Assembly: GCA_900544845.1 (NCBI GenBank)
Contig: UQWV01000023.1
Location: 1-31,137 of the forward strand
DNA from: an uncultured Collinsella sp.
Lineage (GTDB): Bacteria; Actinomycetota; Coriobacteriia; Coriobacteriales; Coriobacteriaceae
DNA: 31,137 nucleotides
Direction: 5' to 3'
Below, piece by piece: positions 30,823 to 31,137 of the stretch. Each line of letters opens with the position of its first letter. Position 1 is the first letter of the stretch. The notes below the pieces were generated by a model, which worked only from the letters and a program-made list of their open reading frames with translations, ran no database searches and was not told where the DNA came from. The position numbers were made by a program, and so were the translations under genes.

Positions 30823-31137
30823 AACCCTCATGGGCAGCATCCGCGACTATATGAAAGTCGCTGTTGCCACGCCATTGCTCGTGCTTGGCGAGGTGCTCTG
30901 CGAGATGCTGATTCCATTTATCACTGCCAACCTGATCGACGCCATCAAAGACGGCGCCACCGTAGCCGAGATGCTTCCCACCGCAGGCTTTTTGGTGCTT
31001 ATCGCGCTGACGTCGCTTGCTTTTGGCGCCGCTGCCGGCGTCACCTGCAGCCATGCGAGTTGCGGCTTCGCCAAGAACCTGCGTCACGACCTGTTCTACA
31101 AGATCCAGACGTTCAGCTTTGCCAACATCGATGAGTT
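30815..31137 (+). CDS. ABC-type exporter, N-terminal part (cut by the window edge)
   Basis: The 107 codons visible (MIKTLMGSIRDYMK...) match the start of the membrane domain of a fused ABC exporter (MsbA/LmrA/BmrA type): a short amphipathic lead, the first helix with LGEVLCEMLIPFITANLIDAI, a second helix (LIALTSLAFGAAAG) and the FAKNLRHDLFYKIQTFSFANID intracellular-loop motif. GGAGG lies 6 bases before the ATG. The ATPase domain lies beyond the window. MarR-ABC pairs of this sort are often heterodimeric multidrug exporters, so a second half is expected downstream. Confidence 0.88.
   Translation, partial: MIKTLMGSIRDYMKVAVATPLLVLGEVLCEMLIPFITANLIDAIKDGATVAEMLPTAGFLVLIALTSLAFGAAAGVTCSHASCGFAKNLRHDLFYKIQTFSFANIDE

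Overview
The window looks like a chromosome segment of a high-G+C Gram-positive gut anaerobe, most likely a coriobacterium close to Collinsella. This is inferred from base composition, strong GGAGG-type ribosome binding sites, a sortase-type giant surface protein, a Tat-type lipoprotein and many small intergenic palindromes. No rRNA or tRNA was seen, so the genus is not proven.

Layout. Bases 1-465 hold no gene but five different inverted repeats. prfA (release factor 1) follows on the minus strand, then a DUF4143-type AAA ATPase whose upstream region carries four copies of a motif at exact 32-bp steps. Bases 3477-14336 (minus) are one gene for a wall-anchored protein of about 3619 residues. 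It has a fibro-slime/PA14-like head, two SpaA/Cna-B-like domains, one further Ig-like domain, 18 pilin-type isopeptide repeats and a variant sorting signal. A run of nine G lies between its best start codon and its signal peptide, so it is probably phase variable. Next, all on the minus strand, come an M20 peptidase, a three-gene amino-acid ABC importer, an aldose-epimerase-like protein and a membrane protein of unknown function.

Bases 21079-28322 form what I think is the most interesting unit: a MerR regulator, UbiX (flavin prenyltransferase), a UbiD-type decarboxylase, an SLC13/DASS carboxylate transporter, a fusion of an LpdD-like prenyl-flavin chaperone domain to a type-1 isopentenyl-diphosphate isomerase (IDI) domain, and a divergent MFS transporter. 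The parts fit one pathway. The IDI domain would act on the C5 prenyl donor, UbiX would put it on FMN, the LpdD domain would carry the cofactor, UbiD would use it to decarboxylate an acid brought in by the DASS carrier, and the MFS protein might export the product. The same 19-bp dyad (16 of 19 bases identical) lies in front of the fusion gene and in front of the transporter-ubiD-ubiX operon, which argues for co-regulation, plausibly by the MerR protein.

The right end carries a low-molecular-weight tyrosine phosphatase, a TIGR04076-like protein overlapping a pyridoxal/pyridoxamine kinase gene, and a MarR regulator overlapping the start of an ABC exporter gene cut by the window edge.

The intergenic DNA contains several families of inverted repeats. 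Copies of one family keep their pairing through compensatory base changes, and several sit directly against stop codons.
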